A DNA stretch of 56,185 bases. Source: an uncultured Bacteroides sp. (GTDB lineage: Bacteria > Bacteroidota > Bacteroidia > Bacteroidales > Bacteroidaceae). The stretch is from the NCBI GenBank assembly GCA_900544075.1, contig UQTJ01000021.1, positions 1 to 56,185 on the forward strand. The letters run 5' to 3'. A program made the position numbers and the translations under genes. The notes under the pieces are model-generated. The model did not search any database and was not told the origin of the DNA. It saw nothing but the letters and a program-made list of their open reading frames with translations. Position 1 is the stretch's first letter. Each line of letters starts with the position of its first letter. Shown here one piece after another: positions 54,212 through 56,185 of the stretch.

Positions 54212-55389
54212 TTCAATTTTCTACAAACTATAGTATGACTCATGGCATTGCACCACAAACCAAGTGCCAAAGGTAACACTGTTAAATTAAATTCCTGCGG
54301 TATAACCGGCATTAAGAGCATAAAAAATGTTAAATACACCAAATTAACAATGTGATACCTATCATTATTACGTTTTACGTCATTATAAACCATAAATGGT
54401 AGATACAACAAAGGTATAGGATTAAACAGGAGAATCATCCAATTGGAGCCTACAGTGGGGTGCACCGAAAAGAAAAACAGGAAAGAGATAATGCAACCGG
54501 CTATACCCTGTGAAAGATATAACACAATATCCCATCCCCAATAAATTTTCTTCTTAAGTACCTGAAGAACCGCAAACAGAACGTTTACGACTAAGAAAGC
54601 AATGGCACAAGTCATCGGACTGAAAGGAAATCCCGCTTCATCTTCATCACGCTCTGCATTAACTATTACCTCTTCTTTCAATACCAGAGGACGAACTTTC
54701 CCGTCCGGTTCTTCTATATAGGCCCTATCTGCAAAAGCTCTCATATAGAAAGGTGAAAACATCTGCCGGCGTATATCTATCATTTCATCAGCTTCAGCAC
54801 CAAGACACAGGTCCATCCCCAACTCTTCCCACTGAAATCCTTTAGTAAATTCATGGACTATACCACGAAAACTTTTCTCCTCTACAGAATCCTGATAAAT
54901 CACTTTTCCGTTGATACAACGTTCTATCTGGTCGCGTGCTCTTGTGGTACAGTTGTCATAAAAATAATTATACCTGTAGATTCTGTTTTGCGGCTGATAA
55001 TTCAGGACGAGGAGTTCCAGCAGCCTGTTTTTTTCTTCTTGCGTTAGATTCAGCACCTGCTGATAGACCGATGAGCCACGAAACATGTATTCCGCTTCAA
55101 ATGGTGCAAATTCTGTTATACCCAACTGATAATCAGTTTCACCCTTTACGAAACGGAATATAAAATTAGGTGTAGAAAAACTGAACATACCATAGTTAAA
55201 CACCAAATCTCTATTTTGTGTAAAATTCTGATATCGTATGGCAGTATGACCAAACAGAGAATAGATTTCAGTTCCAGGTGCGCATGTAAGCAAACTAAAC
55301 TGAATACTGTCGTTTTTCTGTGAATATGATTGCAGACTGATAAGAAGTGACAGCCCTATCAATAATACCCTAAATCTAATAGCAAACAT
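54208..55389 (-). CDS. DUF4105 (Lnb N-terminal-like) protein with C-terminal membrane domain
   Basis: A 393-residue membrane protein. A signal peptide or anchor (1-23) precedes a periplasmic DUF4105 domain with FGHTAIRY (His48) and YDNCTTR (Cys147), an apparent His/Cys pair as in the N-terminal domain of lacto-N-biosidase-like and related papain-fold proteins. About five transmembrane helices follow (258-278, 284-308, 317-336, 346-364, 369-387). Activity is unknown; a thiol hydrolase or acyltransferase is possible. Its stop overlaps the ATG of the PafA-like gene by 4 bp. Confidence 0.83.
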   Translation of the reverse strand: MFAIRFRVLLIGLSLLISLQSYSQKNDSIQFSLLTCAPGTEIYSLFGHTAIRYQNFTQNRDLVFNYGMFSFSTPNFIFRFVKGETDYQLGITEFAPFEAEYMFRGSSVYQQVLNLTQEEKNRLLELLVLNYQPQNRIYRYNYFYDNCTTRARDQIERCINGKVIYQDSVEEKSFRGIVHEFTKGFQWEELGMDLCLGAEADEMIDIRRQMFSPFYMRAFADRAYIEEPDGKVRPLVLKEEVIVNAERDEDEAGFPFSPMTCAIAFLVVNVLFAVLQVLKKKIYWGWDIVLYLSQGIAGCIISFLFFFSVHPTVGSNWMILLFNPIPLLYLPFMVYNDVKRNNDRYHIVNLVYLTFFMLLMPVIPQEFNLTVLPLALGLWCNAMSHTIVCRKLK

Positions 55390-55421
55390 TTTATTAATTT
55401 ATGTATTTGTAATTTTCAGCG

Positions 55422-55429
55422 CAAAAATA
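55422..55429 (-). promoter_or_regulatory. -7 element TATTTTTG for the DUF4105 operon
   Basis: CAAAAATA on the plus strand reads TATTTTTG on the minus strand, 33 nt before the DUF4105 ATG, in the spacer shared with divergent coaX. Confidence 0.55.
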
Positions 55430-55524
55430 AGACTAATTATCTATAAATATGAAACAAAACATCTATTTTATTGCTGTAAATTTCTTTTTTTTACTTTACT
55501 TTGCACGCAATAAAATTATATATT

Positions 55525-56185
55525 GTGAATTTAATTATAGACATTGGCAACACAGTAGCAAAACTTGCGGTTTTCGACGGAGATGAACAGGTCGAAATTC
55601 TCCGAGGATCAAACCATTCATTGGACTGTATAAAGATATTATGCCATAAGTACCCTATAGACAGATGCATAATTGCCTCTGTTATTACTCTAAGCAATAC
55701 CATAAAAAAGCAATTGGCGAATGTCAGCTTTCCGGTATTGACATTAGATTACAAGACTCCTATACCAATCACCAACAAGTACAAAACGCCCGAAACATTA
55801 GGCATGGACCGTCTGGCTGCCGTAGTGGGAGCGAATTATCTTATGCCTGACAGAAATCTGCTTGTAATTGATGCCGGCACAGCACTTACTTACGAGTTTA
55901 TTGATGCCAATGCGACGTACTGGGGCGGCAACATTTCACCAGGCATTTACACCAGATTCAAATCATTGAGCGCATGCTGTGACAAACTTCCTTTAATAGA
56001 AAAAGGAGGAGAAGTTCCTGAATTAGGATTCAACACAGAAACAGCTATAAGAGCCGGAGTTATTAAAGGTATTGAATTCGAAATAATAGGCTACATCACT
56101 CAATTACAGAAAAAATATCCCGACCTTTTAGTTTTTTTAACTGGCGGAGATAAATTTTCTTTTGATACAAAATTAAAAAGTATCA
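55525..56185 (+). CDS. coaX: type III pantothenate kinase (runs off right edge)
   Basis: The first step of coenzyme A synthesis. The frame starts at GTG 55525 and stays open to the window end (220 codons). The ATP/phosphate motif DIGNTVAKLAVFDG begins at residue 6. GMDRLAAVVGANYLMP near residue 93 and LLVIDAGTALTYEFID near 112 are type III signatures, as is GGNISPG near 134. LTGGD follows near the edge, so only about 25 residues are probably missing. A TTG just upstream is followed at once by a stop, so GTG is the best start. A near-consensus promoter TTACTTTG lies at about 55496-55503. Confidence 0.93.
   Translation, partial: MNLIIDIGNTVAKLAVFDGDEQVEILRGSNHSLDCIKILCHKYPIDRCIIASVITLSNTIKKQLANVSFPVLTLDYKTPIPITNKYKTPETLGMDRLAAVVGANYLMPDRNLLVIDAGTALTYEFIDANATYWGGNISPGIYTRFKSLSACCDKLPLIEKGGEVPELGFNTETAIRAGVIKGIEFEIIGYITQLQKKYPDLLVFLTGGDKFSFDTKLKSI

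Overview
The window looks like chromosomal DNA from a member of the Bacteroidales, most likely Bacteroides or Phocaeicola. Three things point there. Many genes are preceded by the phylum-specific -7 element TAnnTTTG instead of a sigma70 -10 box. Several lineage-typical families are present (DUF3316, DUF5723, DUF4827-like and DUF6340-like proteins, a PafA-like phosphatase relative, an S41 lipoprotein, a solitary GH127). The usual Bacteroidetes gene pairs folP-cdaA and pta-ackA also occur. Species cannot be decided from the sequence alone.

Layout. Positions 1-543: 5' part of an unrecognised, GC-rich membrane protein. 815-900: a tandem/dyad 22-bp repeat array. 915-6924: murF; folP-cdaA; a leftward lrgA-lrgB-DUF2156-acetyltransferase cluster. 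7087-10654: pta, ackA and a KDG-kinase-like gene. 10731-17779 (leftward): upp, lpxH, a MIP18/DUF59 protein, radC, a family-2 glycosyltransferase, a secreted GH127 beta-L-arabinofuranosidase and an MBL-fold hydrolase. 17909-18443: a decayed gene and a second repeat array next to the radA promoter. 18468-24681: radA, an FAD-dependent oxidoreductase, a NarL-like regulator with a degenerate receiver, and a TonB-dependent receptor. 24743-29907 (leftward): ppx, ppk1, a glycosyltransferase and a second LpxH-like phosphoesterase. 30054-37594 (leftward): tRNA-Leu(UAG), S41 lipoprotein, DUF3316, parC, a POT transporter and class II aldolase. 37595-38202: long AT-rich spacer with a third repeat array. 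38203-42942: rpmE2, a DUF5723 outer-membrane protein and valS. 43104-46457: an AT-rich accessory block with a membrane-spanning TPR/HTH regulator, a beta/gamma-crystallin-like lipoprotein and a DUF4827-like lipoprotein. 46520-55389 (leftward): a UlaG/NAPE-PLD-like hydrolase, an acidic protein, a DUF6340-like lipoprotein, secA, and an operon pairing an apparently inactive alkaline-phosphatase-fold protein with a DUF4105 membrane protein. 55525 to the end: the start of coaX.

Most genes are housekeeping: peptidoglycan, folate, acetate overflow, polyphosphate, lipid A, translation, secretion. The most unusual items are as follows. (1) Three intergenic arrays have a 21-22 bp period and different sequence, but a shared design of tandem units that can also fold on themselves; one sits on the radA promoter. 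(2) The PafA-like protein appears to have lost its nucleophile and most metal ligands while staying tightly coupled to DUF4105. (3) The AT-rich regulator/crystallin-lipoprotein island has a predicted surface-export signal. (4) A regulator without phosphorylation residues sits beside a TonB receptor. (5) lrgAB is divergent from pta-ackA. No CRISPR array, insertion sequence, rRNA or phage gene was seen.
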